A DNA stretch of 64,000 bases. It comes from Spirosoma agri. Lineage in GTDB: Bacteria; Bacteroidota; Bacteroidia; Cytophagales; Spirosomataceae. The notes below the pieces were generated by a model, which saw only the letters and a program-made list of their open reading frames with translations, made no database searches and was not told the origin of the DNA. Shown one piece after another: positions 18,506-26,910 of this stretch (the stretch's first letter is position 1; every line of letters starts with the position of its first letter). A program made the position numbers and the translations under genes. Location: positions 62,001 to 126,000 of the forward strand of contig NZ_JAAGNZ010000003.1 of the NCBI RefSeq assembly GCF_010747415.1, read 5' to 3'.

Positions 18506-18606
18506 ACCTGAAGGGGTTTCATCGCCGACTAGTTACTAAAGCGAATAGCCATTCGGTGAAGGATTAACTTCCTGTTCATCGCTGAATGGCTACTGACAGG
18601 ATGCTG

Positions 18607-20565
18607 TTAAGGTAACGCAAAGGCCATAATGTAGCCAGCCGGATTGGCGGTATCTCCGCCGACGGATAGGGCCACGTATTGCCTGCCTTTAGCCTGATAG
18701 GTGCAGACGGTGGCATTGGCTAACGCCGGTAAGGTCGTCTTCCAGAGCAGCTTGCCCGTCTTTTTATCGATAGCTCGCAGTTGATTGTCAGCCGCACCGC
18801 TAATGAACAGCAGGCCGCCCGCCGTAACCACCGGCCCGGCTTTACCTTCTTGCCCCGTTTCCGGTGCGCCGGGCTTTTGGTGGGTCGGATCGTTGCCCAA
18901 GGGCATCTGCCAGGCGTACTCCCCGGTGGCCAAGTCAATCGCGCTCAAGGTGCCCCAGGGGGGCGTGATGGCCGGGTTGCCGCTGGGGTCTTTCCACGTT
19001 TTGTAACCCGTACTGTTGACATACTGGTCATCTCTGGCGCTTCGGCTGGGGGTTGCCAACTGGCTAGCGGACAGCTGAACTTGTTCAACGGCCCCATGCA
19101 TAGTCCCTTTCTTAATCGTGATCAGATCCGGGGCATTATTCGACTTTACATAGAGTAGGTTACTGGCCGCATCAAAGGCAGCTCCGCCCCATTCCACGCC
19201 CCCTCTCGTACCAGGAAACTGGATCGTTCCGGTTAGATCAGGTGGTGAATACAGCCCTGTATAGCGCATCGACCGGAATTGCTTCACCAAGGAATCATGA
19301 TCAGCCGCCGAATAAGTAGACAAGTCCGCTTCCGTAATCAACTGTTTCGCAAAGGGTTTGGGCTTCAGGGGAAACGGTTGGGTGGGCGAGGACACTTCGC
19401 CCGGTAGCTGCGATTGGGGCACGTTTCGTTCTTCAATGGGAAATAAGGATTCACCCGTTTCCCGATTAAAAACAAACACGAAGCCTTGTTTGGTAATTTG
19501 GGCTACCGCGTCAATCGGTTTCCCATTCTTAGTGATTGTTACCAGAGCAGGCGGGGCTGGCAGATCGTAGTCCCACAGGTCATGATGCACCGTTTGAAAA
19601 TGCCAGATGTGTTTGCCGGTGGCCGCGTTGAGCGCCACCACACAATTGGCGTATAGGTTATTGCCTTTTCGTTCTGCCCCCCAGAAGTCGTAGGACGCTG
19701 AGCCCAAGGCCACAAACGCCATCCCCCGCTGGCTGTCAATGCTCAACCCAGCCCAGTTATTGGCCCCACCAGCTACTTTGTAAGCGTCTTTAGGCCAGGT
19801 GTCATAACCCAGCTCGCCGGGATAGGGAACCGTATGGAACGTCCAGACTAATTGACCGCTCGTGCAGTCGTAGGCCCGGATAAAGCCAGGCTGTGAACCG
19901 TACGTATCCGGCGTTCGGCAACCAATAATGATCAAATTCTTGTAAATGCCACCGGGTGTGGTCAGAGAGACATAAAAACCTTCCTTTGGATCATCGCGAA
20001 GTCCCACTTTCAAGTCCACTTTCCCGTTGTTACCAAAGCTGGCAATGGGCTTGCCCGTTTTGGCATCCAGCGCATAGAGGAAATTATTAGCCGAGGTCAG
20101 GATGCGCTTGTCATCACCATTTTCCCAATAGGTCAGTCCCCGGTTGACTTCGCCGGTAGTCTTGCCCTGGATCGGATCAAACGACCAGACTTCTTTGCCG
20201 CTGGCCGCATCGATGGCATAGGCTCCCTGCTGGGCGGAGGTGGCGTACATGACCCCATCAACCACAATGGGATTGCACTCACTGGTGCCGGGGGGCGAAC
20301 CGGCGGGCCTGTCATGCATGGCAAATGTCCAGGCGGGTTTCAAACTGCTCACATTATCAACAGTCAGTTGGGTTAGGGGCGAGTAGTTTACGCTCTTCTC
20401 GTCTCCTTTGTAGACCGACCAGCTCCGGTCATTCTGCGCCGGTAGAGATCGACTCGTGATGAGCCAGATGGAAACGGCTGCTAAAACCACTTGAGTCAGG
20501 CTGCCAAATCGTCGCTGTTTTTTCATTGGGCTTATAAATTGGTACAATCGTCTAGACAGCTTCAT
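18607..20565 (-). CDS. PQQ-dependent (quinoprotein) dehydrogenase, glucose dehydrogenase-like
   Basis: 652 residues. An N-terminal signal segment ends near SLPAQN; ATG 20526 is an alternative start. Eight-bladed PQQ propeller: repeated tryptophan-docking blades (GKEVWSFDP, TGKHIWHFQTVHHDLWDYD, GEYAWQMPLG, TGKLLWKTTLP) and the conserved FPGTRGGVEWGGAAFD. It oxidises a sugar or alcohol in the periplasm using PQQ; no haem c motif is present, so electrons must go to another carrier. The five-helix membrane anchor of Gcd is missing. It starts 8 bp after the true end of the frameshifted cupin and forms an operon with cupin and SDR. No PQQ synthesis genes are visible. Confidence 0.88.
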   Translation of the reverse strand: MKLSRRLYQFISPMKKQRRFGSLTQVVLAAVSIWLITSRSLPAQNDRSWSVYKGDEKSVNYSPLTQLTVDNVSSLKPAWTFAMHDRPAGSPPGTSECNPIVVDGVMYATSAQQGAYAIDAASGKEVWSFDPIQGKTTGEVNRGLTYWENGDDKRILTSANNFLYALDAKTGKPIASFGNNGKVDLKVGLRDDPKEGFYVSLTTPGGIYKNLIIIGCRTPDTYGSQPGFIRAYDCTSGQLVWTFHTVPYPGELGYDTWPKDAYKVAGGANNWAGLSIDSQRGMAFVALGSASYDFWGAERKGNNLYANCVVALNAATGKHIWHFQTVHHDLWDYDLPAPPALVTITKNGKPIDAVAQITKQGFVFVFNRETGESLFPIEERNVPQSQLPGEVSSPTQPFPLKPKPFAKQLITEADLSTYSAADHDSLVKQFRSMRYTGLYSPPDLTGTIQFPGTRGGVEWGGAAFDAASNLLYVKSNNAPDLITIKKGTMHGAVEQVQLSASQLATPSRSARDDQYVNSTGYKTWKDPSGNPAITPPWGTLSAIDLATGEYAWQMPLGNDPTHQKPGAPETGQEGKAGPVVTAGGLLFISGAADNQLRAIDKKTGKLLWKTTLPALANATVCTYQAKGRQYVALSVGGDTANPAGYIMAFALP

Positions 20566-20664
20566 TAAGCGATCATTTGAGCTTGTTATATTCCTGATCG
20601 GTTATTGATTTGAGCCATACGGCAATGCCTTTTTCCGAGTTGGGAATGATTGATAGGTGGCTCA

Positions 20665-21066
20665 TCATGCTGCCAAGCGACGCCCATGCCAATGCTCGGT
20701 GTTCGGTGGGCATTTAAACCCATCCCCCTTGTGCATGAGCTGAATGGGTTTTCCTCGTTCCTGATAATAGCCTGTACCGTCGGTGATCAGCAGGAGTTGT
20801 CCGGCTGGATGGGTATGCCATCGGACCGCCGAGCGGTTGCTTCGGGCACCGTCTTCAAATGTAACGCTGCTCACCACGCAGTTATACGTGGCCTCATCCG
20901 GCACTAATGATCTGACCCATATCGTTCCCGTGAAGTTTTCCGATGGGGCTTTATCGCCTTTTGGAAAAATAGCCGTTTGAACGGCTGAGGTTTTCTCCGT
21001 TGATTGGGCATGAGCGCGTAGGTTTCCCAGGAGTAATAAGGCGCTGAGTAAGATGATCAATTTCAT
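20665..21066 (-). CDS. Secreted cupin-domain protein, frameshifted near the C-terminus
   Basis: Start at ATG 21066 gives signal peptide MKLIILLSALLLLGNLRAHA. Cupin motif: WHTHPAGQLLLI and PPNTEHWHG supply the His/Glu metal ligands. After HWHG the frame ends in RRLAA. A -1 shift gives ASLGSMMSHLSIIPN then EKGIAVWLKSITDQEYN up to a stop at 20573, the normal end of this cupin family. One base appears to be lost near 20683-20688. The full gene would span 20573-21066. It may be a true mutation or a sequencing error. Operon with the SDR upstream and PQQ dehydrogenase downstream. Confidence 0.72.
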   Translation of the reverse strand: MKLIILLSALLLLGNLRAHAQSTEKTSAVQTAIFPKGDKAPSENFTGTIWVRSLVPDEATYNCVVSSVTFEDGARSNRSAVRWHTHPAGQLLLITDGTGYYQERGKPIQLMHKGDGFKCPPNTEHWHGRRLAA

Positions 21067-21107
21067 ATCGTTGTACGAGTTGATAGGCGTGTAGCGAAGC
21101 CTGCTGC

Positions 21108-21869
21108 TCATTGAATACTATAGCCACCATCGATAACCAACGTATGCCCGACGATTAGGCTGGCCGCATCACTACATAGAAAGACAACGGCCAACGAAAT
21201 TTCTTCCGGACGACCCAGCCGACCGACCGGTACGGCTTGCAACATAGCATCCAGGGCTTCTTTTTGACCACCAGCAATCATGTTATCGGCCATGGCCGTT
21301 TGAATGAGCCCTGGGCAAACGGAGTTAATCCGAATACCCTGTGGAGCATATTCCAAAGCTGCGCTTTTCGTTAGACCGATGACACCATGTTTGGCCGCAT
21401 GATAGGTTCCCCGCTGGGCACCGCCTAATATGCCCCCAATGGACGAGCAATTGACAATCGCACCATTCCCCTGCTGACGCATCTGCTGCAACTCGAATTT
21501 CATACAGCTCAAGACGCCCCTTAGGTTGACTCCTGTCACTCGGTCAAAGTCTTCTCGTGTCTGGTCGGCAGCTCCAGCTAATTCGTTTTGTACCCCTGCG
21601 TTATTGAAGGCCGCATCCAACCGTCCGAACGCGGTTACCGTTTTTTGAATCATCACTTCGACCTGCTGATCGTCCGACACGTCACAAACGATGGCTACTG
21701 TGTTATACCCTTCAGCCGCCAGTTTGCCAGCCGCAGCCTGAACCGCTGGTTCATCCCAATCGGCTAAGGCGACTGAAGCACCGGCCTCGGCAAATGCTTC
21801 GGCGGTTACCAGCCCAATATCGGAAGCTGCGCCTGTCACCAGGGCGACTTTATTTTTCCAGTTTTCCAT
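21108..21869 (-). CDS. SDR family oxidoreductase
   Basis: 253 residues, classical short-chain dehydrogenase. Cofactor loop TGAASDIG at 13-20, with Asp where the family usually has Gly (TGxxxGIG); NNAG near 90; catalytic Ser in NCSSIGG and YHAAK; C-terminal GHTLVIDGGYS. Acidic LADWD after the second strand suggests NAD preference. First gene of the SDR-cupin-PQQ dehydrogenase operon, divergent from a broken AraC regulator that probably once controlled it. Confidence 0.9.
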   Translation of the reverse strand: MENWKNKVALVTGAASDIGLVTAEAFAEAGASVALADWDEPAVQAAAGKLAAEGYNTVAIVCDVSDDQQVEVMIQKTVTAFGRLDAAFNNAGVQNELAGAADQTREDFDRVTGVNLRGVLSCMKFELQQMRQQGNGAIVNCSSIGGILGGAQRGTYHAAKHGVIGLTKSAALEYAPQGIRINSVCPGLIQTAMADNMIAGGQKEALDAMLQAVPVGRLGRPEEISLAVVFLCSDAASLIVGHTLVIDGGYSIQ

Positions 21870-22078
21870 ATCTGAATCCTTGTTTACATGGTAAAGCGAC
21901 GAGATGAACTAAGTGTGTCTTCGCTTCCTCGTTTTTACATAACAAAGGTCTTACCCTGCCAAGCATCCATTTTTATACAGGTTACGGATATACCTACCAA
22001 TTTCACTGATTACCGCTAGAGGATATGGCTGAGGTGAGAGAACGAGTAATTTTGTAGCCGTTTTAACCCCACAAGTCG

Positions 22079-22965
22079 ATGGATACTATCTTGAGAATTG
22101 ACACCGTCAGTGAACATGATGCCTTTTATCAGCAGGAAAATTTGCATCCACTGGTAAGCGTAATCGACTTTAGCGGTCGGGTACCCGGAATTTATGCGTC
22201 TCGAATGAACTTCGGCTTTTATGCAGTGTACTTAAAAGACGTGAAATGCGGGGATATGAAATATGGGCGGCATACGTATGATTATCAGGACCGGACACTG
22301 GTCTTCGTGGCTCCAGGGTAGGTGATCAACGTGGACATTAATGCCGATTACAAGCCACAGGGCTACGCTTTATTATTTCACCCTGACCTGATTAGAGGGA
22401 CATCACTGGGTAAACATATCGATGAGTACACGTTCTTCTCCTACCAAACTAGGGAAGCCTTGCACCTGTCCGAAAAAGAAAGACGGCTTGTGTTGGATTG
22501 TTTTGCCAAGATCCAGTACGAATTGGAACAAGGCGTAGACAAGCATAGCAAACTGTTGATAGCGGCCAACATCGAGTTGTTTTTGAACTATTGTCGGCGT
22601 TTTTATGATCGTCAGTTTATATCGCTTGGGGATGCCAACCATGACACACTGGAACGATTCGAAGCGTTGCTAACAACCTACTTTAGTTCGGACAAACCGC
22701 AAACCGACGGCTTACCGACGGTGAGTTATTGTGCCGATCAACTGCATTTATCACCTAACTATTTTGGTGACTTGGTCAAAAGGGAAACGGGAAAACTACG
22801 CTGGAATATATTCAGCTAAAAGTGATTGATCTGGCGAAAGAAAAATTGCTAAGCGAGCCGGCTTCCGTTAGTGAAATTGCGTATGAACTGGGCTTTAAAT
22901 ACCCCCGACTTTTTAAGCAGCATGTTGGGTACACACCGAAAGACTATCGGAACTCGCTCCATTAA
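22079..22965 (+). pseudogene. AraC-family regulator, broken by a stop and a frameshift
   Basis: The frame starts MDTILRIDTVSEHDAF and runs into TAG at 22319 inside VAPG*VINVD. It continues in frame as an AraC N-terminal domain (ALLFHPDLIRG) to LPTVSYCADQLHLSPNYFGDLVK. At the run GGGAAAAC near 22792 one A is missing. Restoring it gives ETGKTTLEYIQLKVIDLAKE and the second HTH, VSEIAYELGFKYPRLFKQH, up to a stop at 22963. So it is one gene with two lesions. Divergent to the SDR operon, as usual for AraC regulators of oxidoreductase operons. Confidence 0.85.
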
Positions 22966-23622
22966 GACCGAATAGGACAGACAATTCACCAGTGGAGTGA
23001 TGAAGTTACAAAGGTTGCTTCTGGTTTATAGATCCTATAGGTTCTCTTAAAACGCTCTTTATAGTGAAATTGAATTAGTAGATATTCAAACCAGACATCT
23101 CTCGGTCTGCCAATAGGCCAGACCCCTGGAGCGGTTTGATGCCATAGAATTTTGCCCGCACTGGCGACTCCGAGTTGTCAACAAAAACCTCTCGAAGCAA
23201 AAATCTCTCATGCTTCAGCTAAGGAAGAGACAATAATTGTTAAAGTAAAAAAATTGAAACTGGACAAACTAACATTCTCCAGCACATTCCGTTAAACGAT
23301 TAATCCATTTAACGAACTGACGTATCCGATAAGCTAGGAAAACTACCAAAATTCATTGGGTGAAAGAATGGCTGGATTCGATGGCTGGCGGCAATTACAC
23401 GATGAGTCAACGTAAGCTCACTTCCATTCAGAAAAAGGGAGGTACAGAGGGCGATTAAGCAACTTGCTAAACGGAAAGGTGTTTACTAGATACAAATTAA
23501 GGATGAAAAAGGCAACGAACTCATTGCGACCAGCGTAAACCCCTTTAACGTAATTTGCTAGCCAGGCCAGTAGCGGTTCATTTGCTTTGCTCTCTGGTTA
23601 AGTGGTAAATATAAAGTAGCCT
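22966..23622. other. Intergenic region, possible gene debris
   Basis: About 650 bases without a supported gene. A short stretch near 23495 reads IQIKDEKGNELIATSVNPF between stops, which looks like debris of a coding sequence I cannot identify. An AAACGCTC repeat lies at 23042. Confidence 0.4.
23042..23062 (+). repeat. AAACGCTCC repeat, short copy
   Basis: TTCTCTTAAAACGCTC, the left end of the interspersed repeat; the right part is diverged. Confidence 0.4.
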
Positions 23623-24450
23623 ATGTCCGATTCGTTCACCACCAATCTGCGTCGGGCCTTTGTACAGCATTGGCCAAATTATATGGCGGAAGCAATGGGG
23701 GTCTCATTATTTATGATCGGCTCGTGTTGTACAGCCGTTTTGTTGCACCATCCCGATTCGCCGGTTCGTCAATTTTTGGGTGAATCGAAACTAGTGCGTC
23801 GAACCGTTCAGGCCGTTATTATGGGGCTTGTGCTGCTAATCATCAACTATAACCCGGCTGGCAAAAAATCGGGCTCACTTATTAATCCAGCCATTACGCT
23901 ATCATATCGCTATTTGGGTAAAATTTCCACTGTTGACACGATATGGTACATTTTATTTCAATGTACCGGCGCCATTAGTTGGGGGTTCATTTTTTACCAG
24001 TTGCTGGAGAAGTGGTATTCCCATCCTGATGTCAATTATAATCTAAGTGCGCCAAGGCCTGAAATGGGCGGTTGGCCCGTTGCCTTCCTAGCCGAATTTA
24101 GTATATCGAGTCTACTAATATTCGTCTCGCTACTATCGCTGCATTCTAAAAAATTTCACAAGCTCAGCAGTTCATTTGGTGTGGGCTTGATTATGCTTTA
24201 CATCATTTTTGAAGCACCTTTTTCGGGCATGAGTACGAATCCAGCCCGTTCCTTGGGAACAGCGGCTGGCGCCTTAAATTTTCACTATTATTGGATTTAT
24301 ATGGTGGCCCCCTTTAGTGCGATGCTCTTGACCACGTTTGTTTTTCAACGAATATGGAAGCCTAACCATCCTGTTCGCTCTGGCAGTAAAAAAGGCTGGT
24401 TTAGAACCGATAAAATTCCCCCGAATTTTCCAATTGTTTCTCCTGATTAG
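23623..24450 (+). CDS. Aquaporin / MIP-family channel
   Basis: 275 residues, six hydrophobic helices. Both NPA boxes are present: SLINPAIT (about residues 87-94) and STNPARSLG in the second half. The second-box STNPARS form is typical of water channels. N- and C-termini are polar and cytoplasmic. Single gene with repeat-rich sequence on both sides. Glycerol versus water selectivity cannot be decided by eye. Confidence 0.85.
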   Translation: MSDSFTTNLRRAFVQHWPNYMAEAMGVSLFMIGSCCTAVLLHHPDSPVRQFLGESKLVRRTVQAVIMGLVLLIINYNPAGKKSGSLINPAITLSYRYLGKISTVDTIWYILFQCTGAISWGFIFYQLLEKWYSHPDVNYNLSAPRPEMGGWPVAFLAEFSISSLLIFVSLLSLHSKKFHKLSSSFGVGLIMLYIIFEAPFSGMSTNPARSLGTAAGALNFHYYWIYMVAPFSAMLLTTFVFQRIWKPNHPVRSGSKKGWFRTDKIPPNFPIVSPD

Positions 24451-24645
24451 TTCGCGCTGTTTGACCAACGAAGATGATCTATAGCTTCTACGGCACGCCC
24501 AAGTGGGAAAGCAGGCCGATTATAGGCAGTTCTCCGGCACGATTATGCCAGAGGTTCCTGCCCGGTAACGAAGGATATTACCAAGACGGGACTTCGTATA
24601 CTATGGCCTGAAGTTAACAGTTCTTCAACAAGAATCGTATTATAA

Positions 24646-24702
24646 AAACGCTCCTGCTTGAGACGACAGAGTCTTCATACATCTGCTTCAAGAAATGGGC
24701 CT
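24646..24702 (+). repeat. Palindromic AAACGCTCC repeat, near full length
   Basis: AAACGCTCCTGCTTGAGACG, then CATCTGCTTCAAGAAATGGGC, then interrupted at the GGCTGTTGC end of the next element. The missing right end (GCGTTTGAAGAGA-type) is seen in copies at 25097 and 40905. Confidence 0.6.
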
Positions 24703-25070
24703 GGCTGTTGCACAACGCTATTGGCTCATAGGCTTTTCCGACTGGAGTAAAAAAAGACAACCTGGACGAGTAAGATTTAGTTAATTCCGTTTTCAACTTA
24801 GTAAGGACTCCAGAACGCCCAACAAGTAAACCCAACCAGGTAGATGGCTAAACTCATTAAAATACTGCTAACCATCAGTATGGTCTTGGCTTGGGGATGG
24901 ACCATCTTAATGGGAACCTTTGCCACCCACGCTCATGGTCGACGAGCAGGCTGGTTCATTGGTCTTATTCTGCTTGTGCTACTGGGGATCGGTTATAGCT
25001 ACTTGGCAACGCGGCCCAAAACCATTAAGGAATGGTTTAAAAGGTAATCGTTTTGAGTTGTGCAACAGCC
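24703..25070. mobile_element. TIR-bounded element with passenger membrane miniprotein
   Basis: GGCTGTTGCACAAC at 24703-24716 and its exact complement at 25057-25070 bound a 368-bp segment containing one small ORF. The same TIR core (GGCTGTTGCA) bounds a 127-bp element at 46675. No transposase inside, so non-autonomous. It sits between two copies of the AAACGCTCC repeat. No clear target duplication. Confidence 0.6.
24844..25047 (+). CDS. Small two-helix membrane protein
   Basis: 67 residues, MAKLIKILLT start. Two hydrophobic segments (about 6-26 and 36-55) separated by a His/Arg-rich loop, and a basic tail. No known family recognised. It is the only gene within the TIR-bounded element, so it is either a passenger or a chance survivor. 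Confidence 0.5.
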   Translation: MAKLIKILLTISMVLAWGWTILMGTFATHAHGRRAGWFIGLILLVLLGIGYSYLATRPKTIKEWFKR

Positions 25071-25096
25071 ACGGTGAGTTAGAGAACCTCCCTAGA

Positions 25097-25153
25097 TGGA
25101 GACGAACGAGCGTTCATATGTCTGCTTCTTAAATGGGGCGTTTGACGAGACGG
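25097..25153 (-). repeat. Palindromic AAACGCTCC repeat, right half
   Basis: GGAGACGAACGAGCG, TCTGCTTCTTAAATGGGGCG and TTTGACGAGACGG; the terminal part is the inverted form of GTCTC...AAACGC. Same order as the copy at 24646, on the other side of the TIR element. Confidence 0.6.
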
Positions 25154-25223
25154 GCCTGTTCAATGTGACTGCTGAAACAGTCAAGTCGCTTTACAAAGCT
25201 TACTATTGTGAAGACTTTGAATA

Positions 25224-26579
25224 CTACCGGTTCTTGAGGACAGGTTTCCCCGCATAATAATCGATGACTACCCGTACCCAGTCGAATTGATCATCACCAA
25301 TCACCACATCAGGCTGGTATCCCGTTTCATCAATCTTGCCGTGCAACGTCCAGTCTGATCGCACGGTGGCCACATACCCTTCGTAAAGACCACAACCTAG
25401 ACGATAGGGGCGTACAGTCCCGTAGTCCATTGTGCCACTCGTCGGACTGCCAAACAAGGTTACCTTCTGGCTTTGCCGGGCATATTCGAGCAGTAATTCC
25501 GCACTACTAGCCCCACCACTATCAATCAGTAAAGCGATCTGCTGAGGCATCTTGGCTACACTATCTCGTCGAACGGTGCGTCCGGGATAGCTGATGAGTT
25601 TGCCATCTACCTTCTCGGTAACACCTGCATCAATAATGGGTTGCGTGTAGATCAACCGGATGAATTCCCCCCAGGAATCTAGGCTACAACACCCACCTGC
25701 ATTACCCCGTAAATCAATGATCAAATGGGGCGTCCGACTAATGGCCTGCTGGTGTTGAAGCAATACCGTGTTGAAGGCTGAATCAGCCACTTGAAACGAG
25801 TTTAGTTTCAGATAACAAAAATTGGCGTCAATGAACTTGAAACTCAAGTTAGGAAGCTGCCTTTGTTGGGTCAATAAATTAACGGTTCGGGCTAGTTGAG
25901 CCGACTCGTCAAACTTGGCAACTGTTCGGATCCAATGTCCACCAAAGCCGGAAAACTTAATAATGTCCCCCTGTACAGAAGCAGTATAGTTGGCGGGGGT
26001 AAAATCCCGGAAGTAGTAGACAGCCTCAAATCGTTTTGATGGCATCTGTTTTAAGCTAAACTTGACCAACCCGGCTTGCCAGTTGGTCACCTTCGTGCTG
26101 GCAATACTACCGGTATAGTGATTCGGGTCTTTCTGGTCACGGCAAATGGTCACTGAATACAGATCATCAATATCGCGCCAGGTGCCTTCGATTGGGCTTA
26201 AACGCGCTTGGTTGGCCAACAAATAGCGGTTGATCTGATCAGGTGACTCCTTGGCCTTAACTGGTCTTCGGGAAGCGGCTGCCTGGTCAGTGTAGTGAAT
26301 GGTAAAGTGGTCATCTTTGAAAAAGGCCACATATTTTTCCAGTATCGTCAGGCAAGCGCTGGGTGAAGTAAGTCGAGATTGCTGCTCTAGGTTTTGGCGT
26401 AGTTGATTGTATTGGTTGAGGGCTTTACTGGCCGTCTTATCCTCAAAGCCCGCGTACCGACTTTTGGCCACTTGGATTAAGGCATTCAGATTGGCTTGGC
26501 AGCTACAACTATCGATTTGTTGGGCATGTCCCCAAGTAGAGATGACAACAAGGGAAAGGATCACGAAAAGGTGTTTCAT
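25224..26579 (-). CDS. Secreted S41-type peptidase-like protein
   Basis: 451 residues with signal peptide ending GHAQQ. The C-terminal half has the tail-specific protease fold: HLIIDLRGNAGGCCS, ALLIDSGGASSAELL (candidate nucleophile Ser) and VTLFGSPTSG with TMDYG. The N-terminal half is helical with many Gln and a Cys-rich start (DSCSCQAN). A PDZ domain is not evident. Likely acts in the periplasm; substrate unknown. Single gene. Confidence 0.8.
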   Translation of the reverse strand: MKHLFVILSLVVISTWGHAQQIDSCSCQANLNALIQVAKSRYAGFEDKTASKALNQYNQLRQNLEQQSRLTSPSACLTILEKYVAFFKDDHFTIHYTDQAAASRRPVKAKESPDQINRYLLANQARLSPIEGTWRDIDDLYSVTICRDQKDPNHYTGSIASTKVTNWQAGLVKFSLKQMPSKRFEAVYYFRDFTPANYTASVQGDIIKFSGFGGHWIRTVAKFDESAQLARTVNLLTQQRQLPNLSFKFIDANFCYLKLNSFQVADSAFNTVLLQHQQAISRTPHLIIDLRGNAGGCCSLDSWGEFIRLIYTQPIIDAGVTEKVDGKLISYPGRTVRRDSVAKMPQQIALLIDSGGASSAELLLEYARQSQKVTLFGSPTSGTMDYGTVRPYRLGCGLYEGYVATVRSDWTLHGKIDETGYQPDVVIGDDQFDWVRVVIDYYAGKPVLKNR

Positions 26580-26628
26580 ACGAGTGGGGAATAGGAGCAG
26601 AATGGAGTTTCAATCTAGGAAAAGCAAC

Positions 26629-26660
26629 GGTCTCTTCAAACGCTCGTTTGTGAGAGCGCT
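26629..26660 (+). repeat. AAACGCTCC-type repeat copy
   Basis: GGTCTCTTCAAACGCTCG followed by TTTGTGAGAGCG, in the promoter region of the S41-like gene. Confidence 0.5.
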
Positions 26661-26689
26661 TATAATGGGCATTTATCATGTGGTAAAAA

Positions 26690-26718
26690 CACTGGCTTCC
26701 CCAGATGGGAAGCCAGTG
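26690..26718 (-). terminator. Terminator of the 26911-29553 gene
   Basis: 12-bp perfect stem (CACTGGCTTCCC) with a 5-nt loop; read on the minus strand it is followed by TTTTT. It lies about 190 bp beyond the stop of the large exoprotein gene. Confidence 0.65.
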
Positions 26719-26910
26719 AAGAGGTAGTTAGAATCCTCTTTTTTTTCACTGAATCCCCACCAGGGGAAGCTTATAGGTGCAGATAGATGCCAGTGCGAAG
26801 AGTAGTGTACACTCCGCTCCGATGGTAAAGCATATACCGGGCCGATGTCTTGTGCGTATCCATCACAGGGTGATTAGGCTAGGTATCGACCTGATTACGA
26901 AAAAAAATCC

